Source: Acidobacteriota bacterium (GTDB taxonomy: Bacteria > Acidobacteriota > Thermoanaerobaculia > Multivoradales > Multivoraceae). From it: a stretch of DNA of 50,101 bases. The position numbers and the translations under genes are program-made. The stretch covers positions 1-50,101 of the forward strand of contig WTGL01000173.1 in the NCBI GenBank assembly GCA_011523565.1, read 5' to 3'. The notes under the pieces are model-generated. The model searched no databases. It had not been told where the DNA came from and saw nothing but the letters and a program-made list of their open reading frames with translations. Of this stretch, positions 6,422-15,772 are shown one piece after another. Positions within the stretch are counted from its first letter, which is position 1. Each line of letters begins with the position of its first letter.

Positions 6422-9022
6422 TCAGGGCGCCCCGACCCAGAACGGACTCGACCAGGCCCGGCCGCCGTCGAGTTGGGTCACCCGAACGTAGTAATAGTCG
6501 CCGTCGGAGACACCCTCCAGGTCGACGAACTGGACTTCCCGGTCGAGGGCGCTCCGCGGATCGACGACCTGCAGCGCAACATGATCGGGGTGAGGCCCGA
6601 CCGGCAGTTCGTGCCGCAGGCGGCCGGCCTCCAGGTCGCCGAGACTCACCGTGAACTCGACCGGCGCGATGCGGGCGCCGGGCCGGAACCACGCGGAGGA
6701 GCCGAATTCGGCGGCTTCCTCGAGGCGGAATCGCAGGCGGGTCGCGGAGCCCGCGCCGTCGAGTTCCAGCAGGAACGAATCGGCGCGGCCGCGGGTCAGG
6801 ACGCTGAAGCGAGCGCCCTCGCCCGATCCCTGGTCCAGCGGCGAGACGGAGTCCCGCAACGGATTGTCGAAGCCGGTTGGCTGGATTCCGAGAACGCGGG
6901 CGCCCTCGACCTCGACGGCGCCTCGCCACGGCCGGTAGCCCCGGGGGCTGTCGACATCCTCGCCGAAGACCTCGGACGACGAGTCGAAGGACACCCGCAG
7001 CCAAGTGCGCGGCTCGAGGGGCGCGGCCAGGTAACGCTTGCTCAGAATGATCTCGCCGTTGCGAACGACGTCGATCGTGTCGATGGGCGAGGTGCCGTTG
7101 ACGGTGACGTCGATCACCCGGCGCTCGGAACTCTCCTGACGGGTTCCCATGGCCGCGCCGTTGACGGTCGCCTCGAGCAGGATGCGCTGGCCCGAAGTGG
7201 CGTAGGAGGACAGGTTGCGGAGCGCCGAGAACACGGCGTGCCGGGTGAGTTCCGGCGCGATGACCGCGGCCAGGCCGCCCGGCTGGGAAACGCCGGAGAG
7301 GGGGCCCGGCGCCAGTCCGGGCTTCGCGAGGTGGTTGTCCGACGCGGCGACGAAGCCGAGTTGGAAGCCGTTCTGCAGGTAGCGGTTGGCGAACCACTCG
7401 AAGCTGCCGTGAACGGAGTAGAGCTCGACCAGCCTTTCGAGTTCGGGATCGCTCTGGGTCCAGTCGCCGGCGCGATGGGCATGCGGGATGACCAGGACCT
7501 CGTCAGGCTGGTGGAGCGCGTGCAAGTCGCGGTAGAGATCAGGCAGATCCGTCGCCTCCTGAACCGGTACGCGGCGGCTCCAGGGATCGCGGAAGAACAC
7601 GTTGTGGTGCCCGCCCCGGTTGGTGAAGGCCGTCCACTCGTAGCCCGGTATGGCGACGAAACGCCCTTCCTCGCTGAAGTCTTCGGCCAGTTCCTGGAGT
7701 TGCAGCCATTCGCTGTCGTCCATCCAGATGTCGTGTTCCGAGAGCGCGGCGAAGTCGAGGCGGGCGTCGGCGACGGCGTACTCGAAGTAGGCGCGGGCCG
7801 ATCCCGTTCCCTCGGCCATTCCCGTGTGGCCGTGGGTGTCGCCCCAGAAGAGCCGCCGCCGCGGCTCCTGTTCGACGCGAATCGGGTTGGAGACGGCGCG
7901 CAGACGACCGTCGCGGGAACGCGCTTCGAGACGATGAACCCCCTCCGCCTCGATGCTCAGGCCGCTGACCACGGTCACCGCTTCGTCGCCGGCTTCGACC
8001 GCCGCCAGGGTCTGGCCGTCGAGGAACACGTCGTAGGCCGGGATCGCCCCACTGGCGCGGTTGATCGCCCGGTCCTCGCTTCGGAGCGTGACCTCGAACG
8101 GCTCGCCGGCGGCGAGCACGGACGGCGCGAGCAGCCGGGCGGCGTGGACTTGCGGTTCGCCGACGATCTCGATTCCGGGCAGGCGGGGCGTCAGGTAGGT
8201 CGCACTGCCGTCGATGTCGGCGTAAACCGGCAGCAGCAGCTCGTCGTTGCTGAACATCGCCACGCGGAACCGGCTCGAGTCGCCGCCGTAACGGAACGTG
8301 ACCGTCTCGCCGGGTTCGAGGGCCGCCCCGCCGAGCCGGAATGCCGGCAGCGGACGACTGGCCGGGACATGGGAATGGACGCCGTTCCACTCCACCTGGT
8401 GAGGCTCGAACGTGGCCGCCGGGTTCGAACTCCGTACCGACACGAAGTTGTCCGCGGCCGGGTCCCGGTTCTGGGGGCGCGCCTCGTCGGTCGTTCCCGA
8501 CTTGCCGACCAGGAATCCGCCTCCCTCCCCCATGCCCCGTGAACCGACGGTGTAGACCTGCTCGACGATCTCGAGGTCGCCGGCCACCAGGGGACCGGGG
8601 GTCGAGATGGCGAGTTCGCCGACGGCTGCCGGATCGGTCTCCTTCAGGTCGAGTTCGCGCACGTACTCGTCGAAGCGCCTGATGTGCAGCGGGAGGTCCA
8701 TGTCGACTCCGGGCGGCAGGCGCACGACGCCGCCATCGGCCTCGGCGAAGCGGATCAGGGAGACCGTAAGGGGCAGGTCCGCCGGCAGGACACCGCCATC
8801 GAGCGCGAAACGGTTGGCCCAGTCCCAGAGGGTGTCGGTTCGCCGGAAGACGGTGTCCACCGAGGTCGGTTCCCGCTCGACGTCGGCGAGCAGTTGCTCG
8901 ATCCGGCCCCGCAGTTCCCGGTCGTCCCCGGCGGCGTCCGGATCGGCCGCGGGCGCGCAACCGATCCAACCCAGGGCCAGCGATCCGGCCAGTACGGCCG
9001 CCGCCTGCCGGTTGTCCCGCAT
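6422..9022 (-). CDS. DUF3604 family lipoprotein, copy 1
   Basis: 866 residues from ATG 9022, which overlaps the stop of the upstream SDR by one base (TGATG), so translation is likely coupled. The N-terminus (AGSLALGWIGCAP) is a probable lipoprotein signal. Residues about 40-385 form an all-beta region shared with copies 2 and 3. The DUF3604 part starts at about 392 with WGDTHGHTG (D395, H397, H399) and has SEHD, IPHAHRAGDW and AASDNH, metal-binding motifs like those of PHP-type phosphoesterases. The C-terminus ends in the shared motif AWSSPFWVG. DUF3604 has no well-proven activity; a metal-dependent hydrolase on the cell surface or in the periplasm is inferred. It lies between cytoplasmic CoA-metabolism genes of the same operon. 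Confidence 0.87.
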   Translation of the reverse strand: MRDNRQAAAVLAGSLALGWIGCAPAADPDAAGDDRELRGRIEQLLADVEREPTSVDTVFRRTDTLWDWANRFALDGGVLPADLPLTVSLIRFAEADGGVVRLPPGVDMDLPLHIRRFDEYVRELDLKETDPAAVGELAISTPGPLVAGDLEIVEQVYTVGSRGMGEGGGFLVGKSGTTDEARPQNRDPAADNFVSVRSSNPAATFEPHQVEWNGVHSHVPASRPLPAFRLGGAALEPGETVTFRYGGDSSRFRVAMFSNDELLLPVYADIDGSATYLTPRLPGIEIVGEPQVHAARLLAPSVLAAGEPFEVTLRSEDRAINRASGAIPAYDVFLDGQTLAAVEAGDEAVTVVSGLSIEAEGVHRLEARSRDGRLRAVSNPIRVEQEPRRRLFWGDTHGHTGMAEGTGSARAYFEYAVADARLDFAALSEHDIWMDDSEWLQLQELAEDFSEEGRFVAIPGYEWTAFTNRGGHHNVFFRDPWSRRVPVQEATDLPDLYRDLHALHQPDEVLVIPHAHRAGDWTQSDPELERLVELYSVHGSFEWFANRYLQNGFQLGFVAASDNHLAKPGLAPGPLSGVSQPGGLAAVIAPELTRHAVFSALRNLSSYATSGQRILLEATVNGAAMGTRQESSERRVIDVTVNGTSPIDTIDVVRNGEIILSKRYLAAPLEPRTWLRVSFDSSSEVFGEDVDSPRGYRPWRGAVEVEGARVLGIQPTGFDNPLRDSVSPLDQGSGEGARFSVLTRGRADSFLLELDGAGSATRLRFRLEEAAEFGSSAWFRPGARIAPVEFTVSLGDLEAGRLRHELPVGPHPDHVALQVVDPRSALDREVQFVDLEGVSDGDYYYVRVTQLDGGRAWSSPFWVGAP

Positions 9023-9870
9023 CAACCGTTCATCACCTGGCCGATGACGTGACGGATCGCGGCGGGCTTCCAGGGCTCGTCGCCGACGTGCTGCTTGGCG
9101 CCGACGGTGCTCATCATGCGGTAGGCGAAGATGTGGGTGCCCTCGATCCCGAAGGTCTGGCCGGTGATGTCGGCGGCTTCGTCGGAGGCCAGGAAGGCGA
9201 CCAGCGGCGAGACGTGCTGGGGACCGTAGCGGACGCCGAAGGCCTCGGTGACGCCGGGATTGTCCGAGGTCATCCGGGTGTAGGCGGTGGGCGAGATCGC
9301 GTTGACCGTGATCCCGTAGCGCTGCAGTTCCATCGCCGCGGTTCGCGTGAGGGCGTAGATGCCGGCCTTGGCGGCCGCGTAGTTGCTCTGGCCGAAGTTG
9401 CCCTGCATGCCGGCGACCGACGTCGTGTTGATGATCCGGCCGCCGCGTCCCTGTTCGCGCATCGCCCGCGCCGCCGCCTGGAGGCAACTGAAGGTGCCGG
9501 TCAGGTGCACGGCGATCACCGGGGCCCACTCCTCCTCGCTCATCTTCAGCGCCGTCCGGTCGCGCAGGATGCCGGCGTTGTTGACCAGGACGTCGACCCC
9601 GCCGAAGGCCTGGACCGCTTCCTGAACGAGTTGGCCGGCGGCTTCGAAGCTGCCGACGGCCACCTTGCTGGTCGAGGCTTCTCCGCCCGCCGCGCGGATC
9701 TCCTCGACCACCTCGTCGGCGACGTCGCTCCTGCCTGAACCGTCCCGGGCGCAGCCCGGGTCGTTGACGACTACGCGAGCGCCTTCTCTGGCGAGGACGA
9801 GGGCGTGCGACCTCCCCAGTCCGTTGCCCGCCCCGGTCACTACGGCCACCTTGTCGACTAGCAGTCCCAT
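9022..9870 (-). CDS. SDR, MFE-2-like (R)-3-hydroxyacyl-CoA dehydrogenase type
   Basis: 282 residues. The cofactor motif GAGNGLGRSHA, the acidic VVVNDPG after the second strand (NAD preference), LVNNAGILRD and the YAAAK catalytic pair are present. The phrase VVVNDPG...A.EVVEEIRAAGG and the overall length match the dehydrogenase domain of peroxisomal multifunctional enzyme 2, which oxidises (3R)-hydroxyacyl-CoA. It is the first gene of a minus-strand operon that goes on to the DUF3604 lipoprotein (1-base overlap), the HMG-CoA-synthase-like/DUF35 fusion and the thiolase. A hydratase-2 gene that would form its substrate is at 24712. The 106-base gap to the divergent gene at 9977 must hold both promoters, but no strong boxes were seen. 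Confidence 0.85.
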   Translation of the reverse strand: MGLLVDKVAVVTGAGNGLGRSHALVLAREGARVVVNDPGCARDGSGRSDVADEVVEEIRAAGGEASTSKVAVGSFEAAGQLVQEAVQAFGGVDVLVNNAGILRDRTALKMSEEEWAPVIAVHLTGTFSCLQAAARAMREQGRGGRIINTTSVAGMQGNFGQSNYAAAKAGIYALTRTAAMELQRYGITVNAISPTAYTRMTSDNPGVTEAFGVRYGPQHVSPLVAFLASDEAADITGQTFGIEGTHIFAYRMMSTVGAKQHVGDEPWKPAAIRHVIGQVMNG

Positions 9871-9976
9871 CCGTTCACCACCCGAACGCTGTTTGATTGT
9901 TGCGCCCCGATACTACAGACTGGGGATTGGCCGGGTGCCACGCCCTGCCAGGAAACCGACCCGGAGGAGCGTGATC

Positions 9977-12580
9977 ATGCTGGGCGTTCCCCTGAAGCGA
10001 GCCCTCGCCGTCTGTGTGTTTGCCGGCGCCTGTGCGCCGTCGACCGGCGGCGACTATCTGGATGCAGGTCTGCGTTCGCGCGTGGAGGCGCTGAAAACGG
10101 AAGTGGCTGCGACGCCGTCGGGCCAGGAGAACGCGACAAGTCGCGCCATGGTGTTCTGGGAGTGGATCAACGCCTATGCCGTGACCGGCCGCACTCTGCC
10201 CATCGATTCGACGACCACGGTCATGCGGGTGGTCAGGCAGAACGAGGGCGGCCAGGGCATCGCCCCCGGGATGCTCGCCACCCTGGACGCGAAGATCCTC
10301 GAACTGGCGATCCGGGACGACGATCCGGACGCGATCGGCGACGTCACGGCCAGGGTGGACGAACCGCTGGTCGTCGGCGCCCGGGCGCAACTCGAGCAGA
10401 CCTACACGGTCGGTTCGATGGGAATGGCCACCGGCGGGACCTTCCTGCTGGGCGCCCAGATCATGTCCGACCAGGAGAAGATGCAGCACGAGGATCCGGG
10501 CGCGGACAACTACGTTTCCCTGCACTCGTCGAACGCCGCCGCGCGCTGGGAGAAGATCCGGATCCCGCTGTCCGGGAAGCACGGCGGATTCCAGGACGAG
10601 GAGGACATGGTCGCCTTCCGTCTCGTGGAGGGCACGCTCGGGCAGGGCGACACGGTGACCTTCACCTACGGCGACCGTTCGGGCGGCGGCGCGGGTCTCC
10701 GCTTCCAGACCCTGACCACCGACAAGCTCGTGCTGCCGGTCTACGTCGACCTTGAGGGGGACGGCGTCTTCTTCTCGCCCCGCTGGCCGGCGCATCAGGT
10801 CGTCGCCCGGGACGAGGTCGAGTCGCTGACCGTCTTTGCACCGTCCGTCGTCGGCGTGGGCGAGGAGTTCGCGATCACGGTCCGCAGCGAGGACCGCTAC
10901 GTCAACCGCTCGCGGGGCGTCACCGGGCAGGACTACGCCGTGCTTCTCGACGGACAGGAAATCGCCGCGCTAGCGGCAGGGTCCCCGTCCTTCGCCCGGG
11001 TGGAGGGACTGTCCGTGGACAGCCCGGGCACCCTGCGCTTCGTCGTCCGGTCCGCGGACGGCCGGCTCGAGGCGGAGAGCAACCCGGTCTGGGTGGACAG
11101 CGAGCCCGAGCAGCGGATCTACTGGGGAGAGCTGCACGGTCATGCCGGCTTCGCCGAAGGCCAGGGCGGGGGCGAGGAGTTCTACCGCTACGCCCGCGAC
11201 GACGCCCGTCTCGACTTCGCCTCGCTCACGGATCATGACTCGTCGATGGACGACCTGGAGTGGCGCCACCTCCAGGAACTCGCCCGCGACTTCACCCGGG
11301 AGGGTGAGTTCATCGCCGTGCTCGGCTACGAGTGGAGCGCCAGCCGCGACCAGGGAGGGCACCACAACGTCTTCTTCCGTTCGAGCGACGCCGACCGCGT
11401 GCCCGACCAGGAGGCTCCCACGCTGGCGCAGATGTTCGAGCGGCTGCGAGCCGAGAACGCACCGTCCGAGGTGCTGGTCATTCCGCACGCCCACCAGGCC
11501 GGAGACTGGAACCTGAGCGACGGCTCGGTCGAGACGCTGGTGGAGATCATGTCCCAGCACGGCACCTTCGAGTGGTTCGGCAACCGCTACCTGCGGAACG
11601 GCTTCGAGATCGGTTTCATCTCCGCCTCCGACGACCACCGCGCCAAGCCAGGCTACAACCCGGGGCTCTTCTTCTCGCCCCATGTGCAGGGCCCGGGTCT
11701 CGCCGCGGCCGTGGCGCCCGAGAAGACGACCGACGCGGTCTTCGACGCGCTCCGCGCGCGGCGCGCCTACGCGACCTCGGGCCAGCGGATCCTACTGCGC
11801 GCCACTCTGAACGGCGAGCCGATGGGTACGAGGCAGCCGTTGACGGAGCGGCGCGAGTTCGTCTGCCGGGTCGCCGGCACCTCTCCCATCGACCGCATCG
11901 ACCTGATCAAGAACGGGCGCGTGCTGCGCAGCCGGAGCTACATGGCGGCACCGCTCGCGGCGGACGCCACGTTGCAGATCGGGTTCGATTCGTCCTCGGA
12001 GGTCTTTGTTCCCGACCGCGACAACCCCCGCTTGTACCGGGTCTGGTCGGGGTTGCTCGAAGTCGAAGGCGCCCGGTTGCTCGGCGTCGAGTCCCCCGGG
12101 TTCAAGAACCCCTACCTCGAGTGGGCCGAGATCGATCCCGATCAGCCGCAGCGGGTGAGGTTCTACACCGAGACCCGCGGCCGGATGAACACGATGCTCC
12201 TCCACCTGAGCGGGGTGAGCAGCTCGACCCGGGTCGCCATCCAGCTCGATGCGGCGCGCGAGAGCGGCTTCGCACCCCCGCTCATTCGCCAGCCCGCCGA
12301 CATTCCCGCGGCCGAGGTGGCGTTCTCACTCGACGAGTTGTCGGACGGCCGCCTCGAGAACGTCCTGCCGGTCGACCGTCACCTCGACCATGTCCGCCTC
12401 CAGGTGATCGACGCGGACGCCCCGATGGACCGGGAGTTCGAGTTCGTCGATCTGGAGGAGGCGGCGCCGGGCGACTACTACTACTTCCGCGTCAGCCAGC
12501 TCGACGGCGGCCAGGCGTGGTCGAGTCCGTTCTGGGTCGGTCGGCGGGACGACGGCGGCGACGCGGCGGCGGGCGGGTGA
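9977..12580 (+). CDS. DUF3604 family lipoprotein, copy 2
   Basis: 867 residues from ATG 9977, preceded by GGAGGA at 9963-9968 (8-base spacing), which decides this start over longer frames. A probable lipoprotein signal ends at FAGAC. The layout is that of copy 1: a beta-rich region (TYTVGSMGMATGG, FTYGDRSGGG), then the DUF3604 core with YWGELHGHAG (H387), TDHDSSMDD, IPHAHQAGDW and SASDDHRAKPG, and the C-terminal QLDGGQAWSSPFWVG. The last four bases overlap the next gene, an acyl-CoA ligase (GTGA), so the two are coupled. It is divergent from the copy-1 operon, and the two copies face away from each other across a shared control region. Function unknown; a metal-dependent surface hydrolase is inferred. 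Confidence 0.87.
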   Translation: MLGVPLKRALAVCVFAGACAPSTGGDYLDAGLRSRVEALKTEVAATPSGQENATSRAMVFWEWINAYAVTGRTLPIDSTTTVMRVVRQNEGGQGIAPGMLATLDAKILELAIRDDDPDAIGDVTARVDEPLVVGARAQLEQTYTVGSMGMATGGTFLLGAQIMSDQEKMQHEDPGADNYVSLHSSNAAARWEKIRIPLSGKHGGFQDEEDMVAFRLVEGTLGQGDTVTFTYGDRSGGGAGLRFQTLTTDKLVLPVYVDLEGDGVFFSPRWPAHQVVARDEVESLTVFAPSVVGVGEEFAITVRSEDRYVNRSRGVTGQDYAVLLDGQEIAALAAGSPSFARVEGLSVDSPGTLRFVVRSADGRLEAESNPVWVDSEPEQRIYWGELHGHAGFAEGQGGGEEFYRYARDDARLDFASLTDHDSSMDDLEWRHLQELARDFTREGEFIAVLGYEWSASRDQGGHHNVFFRSSDADRVPDQEAPTLAQMFERLRAENAPSEVLVIPHAHQAGDWNLSDGSVETLVEIMSQHGTFEWFGNRYLRNGFEIGFISASDDHRAKPGYNPGLFFSPHVQGPGLAAAVAPEKTTDAVFDALRARRAYATSGQRILLRATLNGEPMGTRQPLTERREFVCRVAGTSPIDRIDLIKNGRVLRSRSYMAAPLAADATLQIGFDSSSEVFVPDRDNPRLYRVWSGLLEVEGARLLGVESPGFKNPYLEWAEIDPDQPQRVRFYTETRGRMNTMLLHLSGVSSSTRVAIQLDAARESGFAPPLIRQPADIPAAEVAFSLDELSDGRLENVLPVDRHLDHVRLQVIDADAPMDREFEFVDLEEAAPGDYYYFRVSQLDGGQAWSSPFWVGRRDDGGDAAAGG

Positions 12581-14193
12581 CCCGCCAGCGGGGCGCGGCC
12601 GAAGCGGAGCCGGTGGCGCTGCCTTTGTCCTACTGGCCGGCCGACACCAGCGAGCCGGTCCTGGACTGGACCGTGGGGCGGCTGCTCCGCGAGGCGGCGG
12701 CCGCGGACCCGGACGGCGTGGCGCTGGTCGAGGGCGTGCCCGATCCGGACTCCCGCCGCCGCTTCACGTTCGCCGAGTTGAACGACATCGCGGAGCAGGT
12801 GGCGCGCCGGCTTCTCCGGTACTTCGAGCCGGGAGAACGGCTGGCGGTCTGGGCGCCGAACCTGCCGGAATGGGTGTTCGTCGAGCTCGGCGCCGCCCTG
12901 GCCGGGCTCACGCTGGTCACCGTCAACCCCGCCTACCGCAGCAGCGAACTCGAGTACGTCCTCGGCCAGTCGCGCGCCTCCGGCCTGTTCCTTGTCCGCG
13001 ACTATCGAGGTCAGTCCATGGCCGCCGCGCTCACCGAGGCGCGTCCGCGCCTCGAGCGCCTGCGGCACGTGTTCTTCTTCGACGAGTGGCGCGAGTTCAT
13101 GAGCGGCGCGCCGGTCACCGGCGAGCTCCCGGAGGTAAGCCCCGATGCGGCGGTCCAGATCCAGTACACCTCGGGCACGACCGGGGTGCCCAAGGGGGCT
13201 CTCCTGCACCACCGCGGCATGGTCAACAACGCCCGGCTCGTCGCCCGGCGAGGCCGGCTGGGCAAGGTGTGGGTCAACGCCGTGCCACTGTTCCACTCGA
13301 GCGGCGGCGGCCTGGCGATCTTCGGCCCGCTGTTCGAGACGGCGACGGTGGTGCTGGTCGAGCAGTTCGACCCGGGCCTGATCCTGGAGTTGATCGAGAG
13401 CGAGCGGGTCACCTTTCTGCCGGGCGTGCCCACGATGCTGATCAAGATCATCGAGCACCCGGACTTCAGGCGGCGCGACCTGTCTTCGCTGACCAGCGTC
13501 TGCTCCGGCGGCACCTCCGTTCCTCCCGAACTGGTACGCCGGATCGAAGAGTCCCTGGGGGTCAGCTTCTCGATCTCCTACGGCCAGACGGAGGCGTCGC
13601 CGGGAGTGACCCAGAACTTCCCGGACGACTCGATCGAGGACAAGGCGCTGACGGCCGGCCCTCCCCTGCCCCAGACCGAAGTCAAGATCGTCGACCGGGA
13701 GACCGGCGAGGTGCTCCCGTTGGGCGAGCCGGGTGAACTCTGCACCCGGGGCTACCTGGTCATGCACGGCTACTTCGACATGCCGGAAGCGACAGCGGCG
13801 GCGATCGACGAGGAGGGATGGCTCCATACCGGTGACGTCGGTTCGATGGACGAGCGCGGCTACTGCCGGATCCATGGCCGGCTGAAGGAGATGATCATCC
13901 GCGGCGGCGAGAACATCTACCCCAAGGAGATCGAGGACGTGCTCCTGGAGCGCTCCGACATCGCCGAGGTGGCGGTCGTCGGCGTCCCGGATCCGCAGTG
14001 GGGCGAGCAGGTGGCCGCGGTGCTTCGATCGGTCGGGCCCGAACGCCCCGACGAGCAGGAACTGTTCGAGTACGTGCGCGAGCGCCTTGCGCCTTACAAG
14101 ACGCCGAGGGTGTGGCGCTTCGTCGACGAGTTCCCGCTCAACGCCTCGGGCAAGATCCTCAAGACCGAGCTGGTCGAGACGCTGACTCGCTAG
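12577..14193 (+). CDS. AMP-dependent acyl-CoA synthetase/ligase (1)
   Basis: 538 residues starting at GTG 12577, inside the GTGA overlap with DUF3604 copy 2. All landmarks of the ANL family are there: P-loop YTSGTTGVPKGAL, YGQTEASPG, the GWLHTGDVGSMDERGY hinge region, RLKEMIIRGGENIYPKEIED, and the C-terminal catalytic Lys in NASGKILKTEL. It would activate a carboxylic acid to its acyl-CoA with ATP in the cytoplasm. The order resembles medium/long-chain FadD3/FadK-type ligases, but the acid cannot be named. Its 3' end overlaps the convergent MFS gene by 35 bases. Longer frames starting near 11332 run inside the previous gene and are not real N-termini. Confidence 0.9.
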   Translation: MTRQRGAAEAEPVALPLSYWPADTSEPVLDWTVGRLLREAAAADPDGVALVEGVPDPDSRRRFTFAELNDIAEQVARRLLRYFEPGERLAVWAPNLPEWVFVELGAALAGLTLVTVNPAYRSSELEYVLGQSRASGLFLVRDYRGQSMAAALTEARPRLERLRHVFFFDEWREFMSGAPVTGELPEVSPDAAVQIQYTSGTTGVPKGALLHHRGMVNNARLVARRGRLGKVWVNAVPLFHSSGGGLAIFGPLFETATVVLVEQFDPGLILELIESERVTFLPGVPTMLIKIIEHPDFRRRDLSSLTSVCSGGTSVPPELVRRIEESLGVSFSISYGQTEASPGVTQNFPDDSIEDKALTAGPPLPQTEVKIVDRETGEVLPLGEPGELCTRGYLVMHGYFDMPEATAAAIDEEGWLHTGDVGSMDERGYCRIHGRLKEMIIRGGENIYPKEIEDVLLERSDIAEVAVVGVPDPQWGEQVAAVLRSVGPERPDEQELFEYVRERLAPYKTPRVWRFVDEFPLNASGKILKTELVETLTR

Positions 14194-15772
14194 TCTCCAG
14201 CGCTGCCAGGGCCGGCCCCACGTGGGCGCGCGCGCGCCACAGGAAGGCGACGGAGACCGCCCAGAACAGCATGCTCAGCATCATCGCGTAGCGCAGCGAG
14301 TCGGCGGGGGACTGGCCGGCGGAGTCCAGGATGTCGCTGACCTTGCCGACCGTGAACGGCCCGAGCGCGAAACCGATCAGCGTGTTGAGCAGCAGGTAGA
14401 TCGCGGACGCCGTGGAGCGCATCCGCGGCGGTACGAGTTCGTTCGCCGAGGCGGCGCCCGGACCGAGCCAGAACGAGACGACGGCGACGGTGACCAGAAA
14501 GGCCATCGAAGCGCGAGTGAGGCTTCCCGCCGTGAGCATGATCAGCATGGACGGTACGCCCAGAGCGACGGTCGCCAGTCCCATGTATACGCGACCGTTC
14601 GGAGTCCTCTGCTGGAGGCGATCGGAGGCGAGGCCGCCGAGCGTGACCCCGATCCAGCCGCCGACCGCGACGCCGATGCCCATGAGGGCTCCCACCCGGG
14701 TCGGGGTGGCGTCGAAGCTCCGGATCAGGAGCGGCGCCGTCCAGAAGGCGAGGCCGTTCGTCACGAAGGACAGGCTGGCGAAGCCGACGCTGCTGTACAT
14801 GAAGGCCCGGCTGCCGAGGATGCTCCGGAAGGTGAGCGGGTCGCGGTAGGCCAACCCCTGGCCCCAGGAGAAAGCCGCGTAGACGCCGAGAGCGAGGGCG
14901 ACCCACTGAGCGGGCTCGCCGACCGAGGCGACCAGGCCCCAGGCCAGCAGCGCCAGGGCGGCGGTGCAGGCGCCGTGGATGGCGAACCCCCTGCGGTCGC
15001 ACCCGGATCGCCACAGGGCGAGGACGCTGAAAGGCGGAATCACCGCCCCGAACTCCTTGAGGGGCTCGGGCTTGCCCGCCGGTTCCACCGTGATTCCCTC
15101 CTGCTGGCCCTTGACCGGCTCTCTCAGGGTCCACACCCAGACGGCCATCAGCAGGCCGGGCAGGCCCACGGCCAGGAAGGCGACCTGCCAGGCCGCGAGT
15201 CCGAGCGGCGCCGACCCGACCGGGTATCGGTCGTTCCAGAAATCGACGATCCAGCCACCGAGGGCGAATCCCAGCGCGGCGCCGAAGTAGATGCCGCTGG
15301 AGTAGAGGGCCAGGGCGGTGGCGCGCAGTCGTTGGGGGAAGTAGTCGACGATCAGCGAGTAGGCCGACGGGCTGAGGCTTGCCTCTCCGACACCTACGCC
15401 GACCCGGTAGGTGCCGAGCAGGGCGAAGTTGCGGGCAGTGCCGGATAGCGCGGTCATCAGGCTCCAGAAGAAGAGCCCGATGGCGATCAGGTTCTTGCGG
15501 ATCCAGGCGTCGGCGAGTCGCCCGAAGGGGATGCCGAACACGGCGTAGAACACCGCGAATGCCGTGCCGTAGAGGAACCCGATCTGGGCGTCGGTCAGGC
15601 CGAGATCGCGCTTCACGTCCTCGGCCAGGATGGAGAGGATGTTGCGGTCGATGTAGTTGAAGAGGTAGCAGATGACGAGGACGACCAGGGCATACCAGGA
15701 GTACGCGCCGAACAGCCGCTGGCCGGGTGGGTTCGAACCCGGTTCGCCGGCGCCGACCTTCCTGTCGCTCAT
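14159..15772 (-). CDS. MFS transporter, spinster-like
   Basis: 537 residues with about 12 membrane segments. The N-terminal YLFNYIDRNILSILAEDVK followed by GLTDAQIGFLYGTAFAVFY is the signature of the spinster/ACS-like branch of the major facilitator family, as is RVGVGVGEASLSPSAYSLI. The loop motif GIPFGRLADAWIRKN matches the MFS G-x-x-x-D-R-x-x-R/K region. Spinster-type carriers move lipids, sphingosine-like or organic-anion substrates. The gene is last in the operon DUF3604 copy 3 - MaoC - MFS; its ATG overlaps the MaoC stop by four bases (ATGA). It probably imports the compound handled by that operon, or exports a product. Confidence 0.88.
   Translation of the reverse strand: MSDRKVGAGEPGSNPPGQRLFGAYSWYALVVLVICYLFNYIDRNILSILAEDVKRDLGLTDAQIGFLYGTAFAVFYAVFGIPFGRLADAWIRKNLIAIGLFFWSLMTALSGTARNFALLGTYRVGVGVGEASLSPSAYSLIVDYFPQRLRATALALYSSGIYFGAALGFALGGWIVDFWNDRYPVGSAPLGLAAWQVAFLAVGLPGLLMAVWVWTLREPVKGQQEGITVEPAGKPEPLKEFGAVIPPFSVLALWRSGCDRRGFAIHGACTAALALLAWGLVASVGEPAQWVALALGVYAAFSWGQGLAYRDPLTFRSILGSRAFMYSSVGFASLSFVTNGLAFWTAPLLIRSFDATPTRVGALMGIGVAVGGWIGVTLGGLASDRLQQRTPNGRVYMGLATVALGVPSMLIMLTAGSLTRASMAFLVTVAVVSFWLGPGAASANELVPPRMRSTASAIYLLLNTLIGFALGPFTVGKVSDILDSAGQSPADSLRYAMMLSMLFWAVSVAFLWRARAHVGPALAALETSESASRPARS

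Noticed and set aside
6422-9529. A 1035-residue version of DUF3604 copy 1
   Set aside because: The part beyond 9022 is a shadow of the SDR gene; the signal peptide begins at ATG 9022.
11332-12576. A long N-terminal extension of CoA ligase 1
   Set aside because: The region is inside DUF3604 copy 2 in another frame. The extension is Arg/Pro/Gly-rich and the ligase homology begins just after GTG 12577.
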